Part shown: positions 7,660 through 17,483 of the stretch, one piece after another
Layout of the letters: every line of letters begins with the position of its first letter
Position numbering within the stretch: position 1 is the stretch's first letter
From: Candidatus Pacearchaeota archaeon
GTDB taxonomy: Archaea > Nanobdellota > Nanobdellia > Pacearchaeales > GW2011-AR1
Direction: 5' to 3'
DNA length: 32,158 bases
Assembly: GCA_018304985.1 (NCBI GenBank)
Contig: JAGVWP010000042.1
Coordinates: 1 to 32,158, forward strand
The notes under the pieces: model-generated
Database searches by the model: none
Told to the model about the DNA's origin: nothing
What the model saw: only the letters and a program-made list of their open reading frames with translations
Made by a program: the position numbers and the translations under genes

Positions 7660-8418
7660 TTAAGCAATAGCTGCCTGAGAAGAAGTCAAAACTGCCAGCA
7701 AAACAAGCAGAGTAAAGATAATTATCCATGCAAGAATAACTGCAAAAATTGCCTTAACTTTCTGGATTTTTTGGAATTTCATTATTCCCATTACTGAAAA
7801 AACAAGAATATGAATTACTGCAATTAAATTAATAATTAGAAGAATAATTGCTCCAGGTTGTTTAATATAATCTTTATATGCCTGCATCACAACATTTTGG
7901 TCTTGCGCAGTTGTTATTGTCTGAAACATGCTTGAATCAATAGGTATTATGAACTGTATAACTAAACCCACAAGCAACATTATAAACCCGTAAAGAACAG
8001 CAATCATTAAAGCATAAACAATCAGTTTATAAGTATTAAAAAATCCTTCTTTTGCTTTAAAAATCTTAAGAATAATATGAATAACTCCTGCCAGAATAAA
8101 TGGGGCAATTACAGAAAAAATAACCCCATTAACAAAGCCTAAAACCACACCTGAAAGCAATTCAGAATTAAAAGGAACTTTGCTTGCAATTGCGGTTATG
8201 ATCAGGGAGATAATAAACCAAATAATATATAATATTACAAAATCTCTTATAAGGGGCTGATACTTATCTTGTTTTTCAATCGAATTTAAAAAAGCGCTTG
8301 GCTCGAGGAACATCTGCTTGAAATTAGGTATTTTAAAAGAAACACTCTCTTTGTTTTTCACATCACTTTTTTCCTCACTCTTTTTTACCTCAGTTTTCTT
8401 GCTTCCTCTTTTTGCCAT
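7660..8418 (-). CDS. Yip1-like multi-pass membrane protein
   Basis: Charged Lys-rich N-terminus then several hydrophobic helices; MFLEPSAFLNSIEKQDKYQPLIRDFVILYIIWF. Confidence 0.55.
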   Translation of the reverse strand: MAKRGSKKTEVKKSEEKSDVKNKESVSFKIPNFKQMFLEPSAFLNSIEKQDKYQPLIRDFVILYIIWFIISLIITAIASKVPFNSELLSGVVLGFVNGVIFSVIAPFILAGVIHIILKIFKAKEGFFNTYKLIVYALMIAVLYGFIMLLVGLVIQFIIPIDSSMFQTITTAQDQNVVMQAYKDYIKQPGAIILLIINLIAVIHILVFSVMGIMKFQKIQKVKAIFAVILAWIIIFTLLVLLAVLTSSQAAIA

Positions 8419-8680
8419 TAATTAAATTGCGGAATTTAATTTATAAATGTTTGTGATGATGAATTTAAGATAATTTGCTTCATCAACTCGGTGCTCGTTG
8501 ATTACACAATTATTAACTATTTATTGAAATGTAACAAATAATATTAAATTAAAACTGGCAAATATAGTGGCTCCTGCGATAAATTAGGCAGGGATATAGT
8601 ATGATTTCAGAATAATTTTGAAAATACTGCAATACTTTTATATAATTTATTATCTTAATAAGTTAATTTTACAATTTAGA

Positions 8681-8941
8681 TTATGCAGGTATTTTTGCTT
8701 TATCTTCAAGAATATTTCTACATATTGATCTAACATCTTCTATTGACGTATTTCCTTCAAGAATATTATGTAGATTCCAAAAGCCAAAGATGTTTTCAGC
8801 ATACCCATATGGTCCAGTAGGACTTTTTTGAGGAGTGTAAATTAAATAATGATGCTGAAATTCTCTGTATAAAACTAAATCTCTAGTTTCTTCATCAAAA
8901 AACCCTGATACTCCAGTAGATTGGACTTCTTTTATTGGCAT
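8681..8941 (-). CDS. Hypothetical protein
   Basis: 86-aa ORF, no recognised domain. Confidence 0.45.
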   Translation of the reverse strand: MPIKEVQSTGVSGFFDEETRDLVLYREFQHHYLIYTPQKSPTGPYGYAENIFGFWNLHNILEGNTSIEDVRSICRNILEDKAKIPA

Positions 8942-9035
8942 ATATATAATAAATTAATTACCATTTTAAATATTATTATAATCTAATAACCTTCATTACA
9001 ACAATACTTATTAATCACATCCTGCTTTTTTTATC

Positions 9036-9758
9036 ATGGCAAAAATATCAGCAGGTAGTTATGACTTAAATAAATGGCTTTACGGAGGTTATGAAACAGA
9101 TATTATTACAACAATTTACGGGCCAGCTGGAAGCGGCAAGACAAATTTCTGCGTTTTAGCTTCTGTTTCTCAGGCAAAAAAAGGAAAAAAAGTTATTTTT
9201 ATTGATACAGAAGGGGGTTTTTCAACAGACAGGTTCAAGCAAATTTCGGGCGAGAATTTCCAAGAAGAATTAAAAAATATTCTTTTGTTAAAGCCAACTA
9301 ACTTTTATGAGCAGAAAAAAATATTTGATTCTTTGCTAAAACAAATTAATAATTCTATAGGATTAATAATTGTTGACGGTATTACAATGCTTTATCGCCT
9401 GGAAATTGGAGATGCCTTAAAACAGGAGAATGATTTTAAAGTAAAGCAGGCAAATTTTGAGCTTGCGCGGCAATTGAGAACTTTGGCAGAAATTGCCAGA
9501 AACAAAAATATTCCCGTATTAGTAACCAACCAGGTTTATTACGAATTCCTGTCAGATGAAGAATTTAGAGAAGGCAAGGAAAAAACAGCAAGAATGGTCG
9601 GAGGAGATTTATTGAAATACTGGAGCAAGTGTTTAATCGAATTAAAACAAATTAATAATAAACGTACTGCTGTTTTGAAAAAGCACAGAAGCCTGCCAGA
9701 AAAAGAGCTTCAGTTTGTGATTGTGCAGGAAGGAATAAGAAAAAAAGGCCTGTTTTGA
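9036..9758 (+). CDS. radB: RadB-type RecA-family ATPase
   Basis: Walker A GPAGSGKTNF, Walker B-like LIIVDGI, VLVTNQVY; short RecA core without N-terminal domain. Confidence 0.85.
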   Translation: MAKISAGSYDLNKWLYGGYETDIITTIYGPAGSGKTNFCVLASVSQAKKGKKVIFIDTEGGFSTDRFKQISGENFQEELKNILLLKPTNFYEQKKIFDSLLKQINNSIGLIIVDGITMLYRLEIGDALKQENDFKVKQANFELARQLRTLAEIARNKNIPVLVTNQVYYEFLSDEEFREGKEKTARMVGGDLLKYWSKCLIELKQINNKRTAVLKKHRSLPEKELQFVIVQEGIRKKGLF

Positions 9759-9876
9759 AGGTCTGATTAAGTAAAAATGTATTTTGAAAATATTGCAACA
9801 TCTTTACATGATTTTTCAGCTGGATTAATTATGTTAAAATCACAAGTTTCAGTAGATTACTCATTTAAACCATGGC

Positions 9877-9899
9877 AAATTTTTCATCTAGAAAAATTT
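9877..9899. repeat. Intergenic hairpin AAATTTTTC-ATCTA-GAAAAATTT
   Basis: Perfect 9-bp stem, same stem as the elements at 12302 and 22269. Confidence 0.6.
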
Positions 9900-9960
9900 A
9901 ATATTGTGTGTTTTAAAATACTCTCGCAAGATTTATTAACCTAGAAAAATTAACTTTATC

Positions 9961-12177
9961 ATGGCTAAAAAGAGGGTTAAAAAGAAAGTAAAAAATAGGG
10001 CTGTTAAAAAAACGGGAAGCAAGCTAAACTACTACAGCAAACCAAGAAAATTATCTATAACCGATAATTTATCTGAAAGGTATAAGTCAAAAAAAACATT
10101 TTACACTATTTTATGGTTTGTTATTATTCTAACCATCATTATTTCAATTCTTATTTTTGCTTATAATAATCTTTCTGAAATTAAAAAAAATCTTAGATTA
10201 TCCCCTTCCCCTGATTTTACTGGTTTGCCATCAGGATTCACTCCTAAATTTGGTTACTGGCATAAAAATCCGACAAGTACTAGTTCGCCAGGCTCAGTTT
10301 CTTTATGGGATGCTGATGGAAATGTTTATTTTTCAAGTAATGGGATTGATTTTACAGAATGGCAAGATACGGGCCCTAATAGCAAAACACAAGCAGAACT
10401 TCCACTTGATTATATACCCTCAATAGGTTATCGTGTTGGTTTTCCAGGAGCTGAAACAGTTCTTTTATGGAGTTCATCAAGAACTATTTACGCTTGGAGT
10501 TATTCAACTCAGAAATTTATTTTTATTTCTTCAGGAATAATCCCCGGTACTCCTTCAGGTCAATTGCCAGGAGATTTTATTCCAACAGCGGGCTACTGGC
10601 ATAATATGGGAGGAAATGCAGGAATAGTTTCTTTATTTGATTCAACAAGATGGTATTATTCGGGAAGTGACAATGTTTTTAATTCTCTTAACCCAGTTAA
10701 TTTTGATCTTCCTGCTGGAACTCCTAAAGTTGCTTATTATTACGAATTTTCTCCAACTCAAAAAGGAGTTCAATTATGGTATGATACAGTTAATCCAGGA
10801 AAAGTCTATAAATTTAATCCTCCAACAAATAAATTTGTACTTGCTTCTCCCCCAAATATGCCTTCAACCTCACCGACAGCAGGTTATTTTGATAAAATAA
10901 GAGATAGAATTGTTTTATTTTATGGAAGCACTGCTTATGAATCATTTGATGCTGCAACTTTTACAAGAATTGGTGCTGCTGCATGCACTCCTCAATGCGC
11001 TGGCAAAGTTTGTGGAAGTGACAGCTGTGGTGGAAGCTGTGGAACTTGCACAACAACAGGAACAACATGTAATGGGGCTGGGCAATGTGTCCCCCTTTCT
11101 TCATGCACTCCGGAGTCTGACTCTGCATTCTGCTTAAGAATTGAAAAAGAGTGCGGCATGGTTTCAGGTGCAGATAATTGTGGAGTTTTAAGAACAGTAA
11201 ATAGCTGTGGTAGTTGTGATTTGGGAGTTAGTTGTTCGAATAATATTTGCACCAGGTTATTAACTTCACCCTTATGCACAGATTCAGATATATTGGAGGG
11301 GGCTTATGGATATTATACAAAAGGAAACGTAACTTATCTGCAAAATACAGTTAATGTAACAAAAAATGATTCATGCCTTAATTCTACAGCTTTATTAGAA
11401 TGGTCTTGTGATGGAGACTTAGGAATAAATATAACTTATACTTGCCCTAATGGATGCTCAGCCAGTTTTTGCTCAGGAACCCCTCAAGAATCATGCACAG
11501 ACTCTGACGAAGGCCTGATTTTTGGAACATATGGAAGTGTTGAATACTCGCTTAATTCTGTTTCTGAAATTAAAAATGATACCTGCCTTGATGAAATAGC
11601 TTTAAAAGAATATTATTGCGATGATAATGGATTGATTGCAAGCAGATTATATGATTGCTTGTCAGATCAGGCATGTTCTGGCGGAGAGTGTGTTTTAATT
11701 GTGGATAATAATCCGGATCAAGAAAATGAAGATAATCCGCCGCCGACACCTACAGAAAGTTGTACAGACGGAGAAGAAACATGCGATGGAAATTATTATC
11801 TTCTTTGCGCTAATGGGCGATGGCTTGACCCAAGGCGTGTAGATAATAAATGCGGGTATAATATTGAAGACACTTCTTCTAATGCTCAATCAGGAAACAG
11901 AAGCTCTTCAATATTTGGAAACAGCTCTTTCTGGATTTACCTAACTATATTTTTAATTGTAATTATCATAATTGCTGGAATTGTTATTTTTGTAGTTATA
12001 AGAAAGAAGAAAAAGCAAAAAAGAAATGAGGGTTTTGGAAATCCCGGTTATCAGCAAAATTCTTATCCAAGGCCACCACCATCACCACCAACCACCACAT
12101 TGCCACAATATTCATCGCCAACCACTACAAGCACAACCCAATATCAAGGCCAAACAAGAACTTTTGAAAAACAATAA
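9961..12177 (+). CDS. Cys-rich surface protein with N-terminal and C-terminal transmembrane segments
   Basis: TM near N-terminus (FYTILWFVIILTIIISILIFAY), repeated GYWH/VxLW units, Cys-rich modules, C-terminal TM (FWIYLTIFLIVIIIIAGIVIFVV) and Pro-rich tail. Confidence 0.7.
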   Translation: MAKKRVKKKVKNRAVKKTGSKLNYYSKPRKLSITDNLSERYKSKKTFYTILWFVIILTIIISILIFAYNNLSEIKKNLRLSPSPDFTGLPSGFTPKFGYWHKNPTSTSSPGSVSLWDADGNVYFSSNGIDFTEWQDTGPNSKTQAELPLDYIPSIGYRVGFPGAETVLLWSSSRTIYAWSYSTQKFIFISSGIIPGTPSGQLPGDFIPTAGYWHNMGGNAGIVSLFDSTRWYYSGSDNVFNSLNPVNFDLPAGTPKVAYYYEFSPTQKGVQLWYDTVNPGKVYKFNPPTNKFVLASPPNMPSTSPTAGYFDKIRDRIVLFYGSTAYESFDAATFTRIGAAACTPQCAGKVCGSDSCGGSCGTCTTTGTTCNGAGQCVPLSSCTPESDSAFCLRIEKECGMVSGADNCGVLRTVNSCGSCDLGVSCSNNICTRLLTSPLCTDSDILEGAYGYYTKGNVTYLQNTVNVTKNDSCLNSTALLEWSCDGDLGINITYTCPNGCSASFCSGTPQESCTDSDEGLIFGTYGSVEYSLNSVSEIKNDTCLDEIALKEYYCDDNGLIASRLYDCLSDQACSGGECVLIVDNNPDQENEDNPPPTPTESCTDGEETCDGNYYLLCANGRWLDPRRVDNKCGYNIEDTSSNAQSGNRSSSIFGNSSFWIYLTIFLIVIIIIAGIVIFVVIRKKKKQKRNEGFGNPGYQQNSYPRPPPSPPTTTLPQYSSPTTTSTTQYQGQTRTFEKQ

Positions 12178-12179
12178 TT

Positions 12180-12360
12180 TAGAGTATATAACTTATAGAA
12201 TATTAAAGCATCGAGCTGCTAATTGATAAGCCTCAGCAACTTTCACATTAAAATTAGGCAAGGATGTGGTATGTTTTCAAAATCTTGAATCATTACAATA
12301 TAAAATTTTTCTATGTGAAAAATTTTGCATGATTTATTAGGTATTTAAATTAATTTTAGG
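12180..12360. repeat. Dispersed intergenic repeat, copy A
   Basis: Shares AGTATATAACTTATAG, TTGAATCA.TACAA.AT.AAATTTTTCTATGTGAAAAATTT and TATTTAAATTAATTT with 22104-22326. Confidence 0.65.
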
Positions 12361-12459
12361 TAATAAAAGTTATTCCTAAATGGCATTAACTTGTAGGTTC
12401 ATATAAATTTTGGATGCCTTATACTCTTGGCATAGGAAGGTTCACTTTCAAAATAATTA

Positions 12460-15400
12460 TCATTCTTCTATATTGTTTTCTGGTTTATTGCTTCTTTCCT
12501 TCCTGCTTTCGCAATTTGGATTAAAGCAAAAAATCCATGGTCTTTTTGCCTTTTTTATAGATATCAGCATAGGCCAACCGCAAAGCGGGCATTGTTTGTC
12601 CGTAGTTTTTATAAGCGCATTAGGGGGCAATGAAAAAGTTGTCTTGCAGTCAGGATATTTATTGCATGCAACAAAATACCTGCTGAATTTTTTCCCATAT
12701 TTTATTGTTAATTTTCCTTCTTTGCATACAGGGCATATTCCAATTTCTGCTTGCTTTTTTTCATCCTCCCATAATTGTGATGTGGCTGCAATTAAATCCT
12801 TGCCTATTTTAAGTTTATTAGTCTTAAATTGCTCGCCGATTTTATAAATTATTTTTTTTGTATCTTCCAATATTTTCTTCTCTTTTTCTAAGGGGTTTTT
12901 AGAATCTCTTAAGCTGTCCATTTCTTTTTCAATATTCCTTGTAAGCTGTTCATCAATAATTATTGGACAGTTGCTTTCAAGACTTGAAATTAGCGAGATT
13001 CCCAAACTAGTGGCCTCAATGCTTTTTTCTTTTATATAACCCCTATTATAAAGAGTTTCAACAATGCTCGCTCTTGTAGCCTTTGTTCCGAGGTTTTTCT
13101 TTTCTAATTCAGAAACAATTGAGGCTGGAGTATATCTGTGCGGAGGCTGGGTGTATTTTTCTTCAATCTCGACTTTTTTAACAATTACCTTCCCATTTAA
13201 ATCAGGAATTTCTTTTTCTTTGAAAACTGACGGATAAACTTCCATCCACCCTTTTTGATTTATAGCCATTCCTTTTGCAGTAAATCTTAAATTATTAACC
13301 TCTACATTTATCTTTTTATTATCCAGAAGAGCATCATCACAGAAGCAGGAAACAAATCTTTTTACAATTAATGAATAAATCTTGCCGTCTTCTCCCTCTA
13401 AACTATGAAACTCTCCTGTAGGGTATATTGAAGGATGGGCAGGATCTGTTTTCTTTCCTTCCGTAGGCATTTTCTTTATTATGAATTTTGTAAAGCTGAA
13501 TTTTTCTTGCAGCCTTTTAATAATTTTATCATATCCAATTTCCTTTGGCAATTTTTGGCTGCTTGTTCTTGGATACGAAATAACTCCTGCCAAATAAAGT
13601 CTTTGGGCAATCTCTAAAGTCTTGCTTGGGGTTAAGCCATAAAATTTGTAAGACTCTGTTTGCAATGAAGTTAAGTCAAATGGAGTTGGAGGAGTTATTC
13701 TTTGCCGGGTTTTTTCAGTTTTTGCAATCCCCTCTTTATTTTTAAGATCCTCAAATTTTTTTAATTCATCTTGCTTTGTAACATCTTTTATATATTTTAC
13801 TTCAACAGTATTTTTCCCATCATTTACATCCAAAAAAATATCCCAGTATCTTTCAGGCTTAAATTTCTGAATTTCTCTCTCTTTTTTTACAATAATATTC
13901 AGTGCAGGTCCTTGCACCCTTCCAATAGACATTAATCTAAAGCTTCCAGCCTGTTTTATTGCATCCATAATTGCTCTTGATAAATTAATTCCGTAAATCC
14001 AATCAAGGTAATGCCGTGTCTCTCCTGCAATTCCCTGCTGCCAGTCAAGCGTCTTGCTTCTATTCTCATAAGCATTATTAATTTCATCAGCTGTTAAAGT
14101 TGAGAATTTCATTCTTTCAGCGTCTGGCTGATTGCAGATATATCTCACAATATTCATCCCAATTACCTCCCCTTCAATATCATAATCTGTATTATGACAA
14201 CACACACCACCATTTCCAGCTAAAAAATTCTGTCCATGAACTGATAAGTCATACACATACTTTGTTTTTGGCTTTACTTTCTTTATACTGTTTATTTTTA
14301 ATAATATCAAATCTCCAAATTTAGTATGGTTATCTTTTTTTGGCCTATTTGATAGAAATAAATAATCACTTTTATGGTGATTTTTCCAAACTTTAATTAT
14401 TTTTTTAAGATTTTCTGTTCCAGAAACAATAACATGCCAATTAGGACCTCCACCTTTATTAGTTGTTTTTACTTTATATGTTGATGTTAGGATTCCAAAC
14501 TGCAATAAAAGATATACTAAATCTTTAGCTAATAGTTCGCTTGATGTATTAAAGGTTATATTTTGTTTTGATAATGAACCGTCACCAAGAAAATATGCAC
14601 TCAAGAATTCTTCTTTTAAATTGACTGGAAGATTAAAGATTAAGCTAGGAATTCTTTTGCTTGTTGCCCCATCACCAAATTTAAATATATTCTTGAATAA
14701 ACTTGCTAGTACACTATTGTCAATTGTAATAATCTGGTGCCTAATTGTCTTATGGATATAATAATTATGCCTTAAGCTATATCTATTGCAAAATTCTTTT
14801 ATTTCATTAATAATTCTTTGTTCATGTCCATAATTCTTCTTGCCTAAACTAAATCTCACTCTATAATTCTGATTTATATCCCCTTCAGCCAGAAAATAAC
14901 CTAAAATTCTAATTAATTGTTTATCTATCCTGATGGATATAGGCAGCTTATTTCTCTTATTTTTTGAGCCGTAGATGTATGCGTCTTTAATTATTTTGAT
15001 TTCTTTTTCTTTTAAATCAGATAATCTAATAGTAGCACGCGAAAAATTACTAAAATTTTTATGTTGTGTTTTGTATACATGAATAAGCAAATTTTGAAAA
15101 GAAGGTCTTTCCATTTTACAATAGTTTTTATTATTTGTAAAACTTTTATTGTCAATTCCTAATGCTCTAAGATATTTTACTAAGTTATTTTTTGTTGGAT
15201 TTTTTAATCCATTCTCCCATAAGGTGATTGCTGGCTGGGAAATATTAATTTTTCTTGCAATTTTTACTGTAGAATAATTATTTTTTAATCTAGCTTTCTT
15301 CAACTTATTCATCCCATTTTTTGTTAAGATAATCCTCTCTTCATTTAAATAGTGGGTCTGTCTATTTTTTCTCATTACTCTCTCTTTTAATATTCTTGCA

Positions 15401-16458
15401 ATATCTTTTCCTCCAACAAAAATATCCCTTTTATTCAATATTTTACTTAAACTTAGTAAATTAATCTCCCTTTTATTGTTTTTAGGTATAGGTAAAATTT
15501 TCGGGCAGAGAATTTTATCCCCAGTTTTCAGGTCCGTTGTTTTAAGAAGCATTATTTTATTATTTCTAATAGAAAATATATTGTGTGATGAAGTGAGATT
15601 AACACTTCTTCCATATTCTAAAGATAATTTATACAAATCCTCTTTTATTGGATGCTTTATCGCTTTTTTAAGCTTGTGAAATTTTATTTGGCCATGGGAA
15701 TTAAAAGCAGGAATAAGGAAATCTGATTTGTTTTTCCTGCCATTATCAATATCATCAACAAATTCACCAATTTTTACGATTTTCATCTCACCTTTTTCTA
15801 ATATAGGTGTTAGTTCATTGTAATCTACACTTGCAACTATTATTTCTGAGACATTTTTGGAAAGCTTGGCAATTACTTCATAATATTTTTTTGTAAAATC
15901 ATTTTTCTTAACTAAAAAATTTGGTGCCCATTCAATATCAAATGTGGGCCATTCATTTCTTGGTTTTATCTGGGCTAAAGTGAATAAATGCCCCACAGCG
16001 CAAACAACATTAATTATTTTATTATCCCTTTCAAATTCATAATAATTTACTCCTCCAAGATTTCTTTGGTTTATTCCATTTTTTGCAAGGGCATTAGCAA
16101 TTTTCTGTGCAGCTTGCGGTTTTTCAGTTATAATAAGCACATTTCCATGAGGGTTAAGTTTTTCAGCGCCCGGTATTTTGAATTTTTCTTTCCAGTTTTT
16201 TCCGTTTCCGTTGCGTTTATTATTGGCAATCTTTGAAGCTTTTTTAATTTCTAATTTTTTTTCTTTTGTTTTTGCCATAGTCTTCCTTTCCCCTCTTTTT
16301 TCAACAATTTCAATTTCTGAAATAGGTTTCTCTGTAAAAGGAACATCAACAGCTCTTGCTACATCGCTTTCATCTACAGGAACAAAATCTCCTTTGATTA
16401 AAGATTCTCCATGCTCTTTTACAGGATCTTCAGCTTTTTTCTTTTTCTTTGGAGGCAT
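12460..16458 (-). CDS. topA: DNA topoisomerase I (type IA) with intein
   Basis: Toprim NVLIITEKPQAAQKIA, TDYDIEGEVIG, active-site region VISYPRTSSQKLP, C-terminal Zn fingers CPVC...CNKYPDC and CPLC...CFNPNC; 547-aa insertion. Confidence 0.92.
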   Translation of the reverse strand: MPPKKKKKAEDPVKEHGESLIKGDFVPVDESDVARAVDVPFTEKPISEIEIVEKRGERKTMAKTKEKKLEIKKASKIANNKRNGNGKNWKEKFKIPGAEKLNPHGNVLIITEKPQAAQKIANALAKNGINQRNLGGVNYYEFERDNKIINVVCAVGHLFTLAQIKPRNEWPTFDIEWAPNFLVKKNDFTKKYYEVIAKLSKNVSEIIVASVDYNELTPILEKGEMKIVKIGEFVDDIDNGRKNKSDFLIPAFNSHGQIKFHKLKKAIKHPIKEDLYKLSLEYGRSVNLTSSHNIFSIRNNKIMLLKTTDLKTGDKILCPKILPIPKNNKREINLLSLSKILNKRDIFVGGKDIARILKERVMRKNRQTHYLNEERIILTKNGMNKLKKARLKNNYSTVKIARKINISQPAITLWENGLKNPTKNNLVKYLRALGIDNKSFTNNKNYCKMERPSFQNLLIHVYKTQHKNFSNFSRATIRLSDLKEKEIKIIKDAYIYGSKNKRNKLPISIRIDKQLIRILGYFLAEGDINQNYRVRFSLGKKNYGHEQRIINEIKEFCNRYSLRHNYYIHKTIRHQIITIDNSVLASLFKNIFKFGDGATSKRIPSLIFNLPVNLKEEFLSAYFLGDGSLSKQNITFNTSSELLAKDLVYLLLQFGILTSTYKVKTTNKGGGPNWHVIVSGTENLKKIIKVWKNHHKSDYLFLSNRPKKDNHTKFGDLILLKINSIKKVKPKTKYVYDLSVHGQNFLAGNGGVCCHNTDYDIEGEVIGMNIVRYICNQPDAERMKFSTLTADEINNAYENRSKTLDWQQGIAGETRHYLDWIYGINLSRAIMDAIKQAGSFRLMSIGRVQGPALNIIVKKEREIQKFKPERYWDIFLDVNDGKNTVEVKYIKDVTKQDELKKFEDLKNKEGIAKTEKTRQRITPPTPFDLTSLQTESYKFYGLTPSKTLEIAQRLYLAGVISYPRTSSQKLPKEIGYDKIIKRLQEKFSFTKFIIKKMPTEGKKTDPAHPSIYPTGEFHSLEGEDGKIYSLIVKRFVSCFCDDALLDNKKINVEVNNLRFTAKGMAINQKGWMEVYPSVFKEKEIPDLNGKVIVKKVEIEEKYTQPPHRYTPASIVSELEKKNLGTKATRASIVETLYNRGYIKEKSIEATSLGISLISSLESNCPIIIDEQLTRNIEKEMDSLRDSKNPLEKEKKILEDTKKIIYKIGEQFKTNKLKIGKDLIAATSQLWEDEKKQAEIGICPVCKEGKLTIKYGKKFSRYFVACNKYPDCKTTFSLPPNALIKTTDKQCPLCGWPMLISIKKAKRPWIFCFNPNCESRKERSNKPENNIEE
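14191..15831 (-). mobile_element. Intein with LAGLIDADG homing endonuclease in TopA
   Basis: Begins SVDYNELTPILEKGEM (Ser1), block B GRSVNLTSSHNIFSI, LAGLIDADG-like LGYFLAEGD and LSAYFLGDGS, ends VYDLSVHGQNFLAGNGGVCCHN | T; exteins rejoin as EIIVA-TDYDIEGEVIG. Confidence 0.92.
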
Positions 16459-16477
16459 TTTAAGTAAATATAAGGTA

Positions 16478-17305
16478 TTATTGTGATAATAAACTATCTA
16501 GCGGGCTTTTTATATTTTTAATATTTGCTTGTGAGACATGAGTGTAAATTTGGGTGGTTTTTATATCTGAGTGTCCAAGGATTTTTTGGATTATTCTTAA
16601 GTCTATTCCCTGCTCTAACAAATGTGTCGCAAAACTATGCCTTAACAAATGAGGGTAGACTTCTTTTTTAATCTCTGCCTTTTTTGCAGCATTTTTAACA
16701 ATTTTGCCAATCGTTTTTTTAGTTAATTTCCCTCCATGGCTTGAAGGAAACAAGGTTTTTTCATTGTTTAATAAAATATAAGCCTCAATTTCTTTTAAGA
16801 TTGATTCAGGAATGCCAACAAACCTATCTTTTTTCCCCTTTGCCAACCGAATATACATTAGCTTTTCGTCAAAATTCATATCATCTTTTTCCAGATTGAT
16901 CACTTCCGAAACCCGCAAATCGCAACCGTATAATATTTTTAAAATCAGCTTATGTTTTATGTTTGATGTTATGTCTATCATTTTTTTTATTTCTGCTGGA
17001 GTTAATATTTCAGGTATTTTCTTATTTCTTTTCGGCTTTGGAATATAAATTCTTTGGTTCAGGATATTTTTAAAAAAATATTCAATCGCAAAAATATTAT
17101 GGTGGACAGAAGAAGGCTGATTTTTCTCTAGCTTTTGTAATATGTATTTTTTTGCATTTTGAAAATTTGGCTCTTCATCTTTTAGATATTCAAAATATTT
17201 TTTTATATGAATTAAATATATTTTGGCAGTTTCTTTAGAATAATTTTTAAGTTGAATATGCTCTTCTAACTGCCTAAGCATATTTTCTTTTTTATTATCG
17301 TCCAT
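16478..17305 (-). CDS. xerA: XerA/XerC/D-like tyrosine recombinase
   Basis: LRVSEVINLEKDD and HLLRHSFATHLLEQGIDLRIIQKILGHSDIKTTQIYTHVS catalytic motifs. Confidence 0.88.
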   Translation of the reverse strand: MDDNKKENMLRQLEEHIQLKNYSKETAKIYLIHIKKYFEYLKDEEPNFQNAKKYILQKLEKNQPSSVHHNIFAIEYFFKNILNQRIYIPKPKRNKKIPEILTPAEIKKMIDITSNIKHKLILKILYGCDLRVSEVINLEKDDMNFDEKLMYIRLAKGKKDRFVGIPESILKEIEAYILLNNEKTLFPSSHGGKLTKKTIGKIVKNAAKKAEIKKEVYPHLLRHSFATHLLEQGIDLRIIQKILGHSDIKTTQIYTHVSQANIKNIKSPLDSLLSQ

Positions 17306-17391
17306 TGTTATAAAATTATGGTTAATAATATTAATAAAAAGAGAAATATGGATAAAGTATATAAATTTTACTAAATGTTACTATATGTCAT

Positions 17392-17431
17392 TAATGGATA
17401 TGTATATTCTAAAGAGTTTCCATATCCATTA
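17392..17431. repeat. 11-bp inverted repeat TAATGGATATG / CATATCCATTA, 18-nt spacer
   Basis: Perfect arms at 17392-17402 and 17421-17431, upstream of the Xer gene. Confidence 0.6.
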
Positions 17432-17443
17432 TGTTAGTTTCAA

Positions 17444-17458
17444 TTTAAGGTGCCGAGC
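17444..17458. repeat. Left arm of 15-bp inverted repeat TTTAAGGTGCCGAGC
   Basis: Exact reverse complement GCTCGGCACCTTAAA at 18073-18087. Confidence 0.7.
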
Positions 17459-17483
17459 TTAATAGAAAAGTTTATTAAAACTA

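Noticed and set aside
10157-11279. Alternative-frame ORFs inside the surface protein (10157, 10637, 10910, 10992)
   Set aside because: Low-complexity Leu/Ile/Gln translations overlapping a well-supported long ORF.
12410-12847. 145-aa plus-strand ORF opposite the topA 3' end
   Set aside because: Antisense to conserved TopA zinc fingers; no domain seen.
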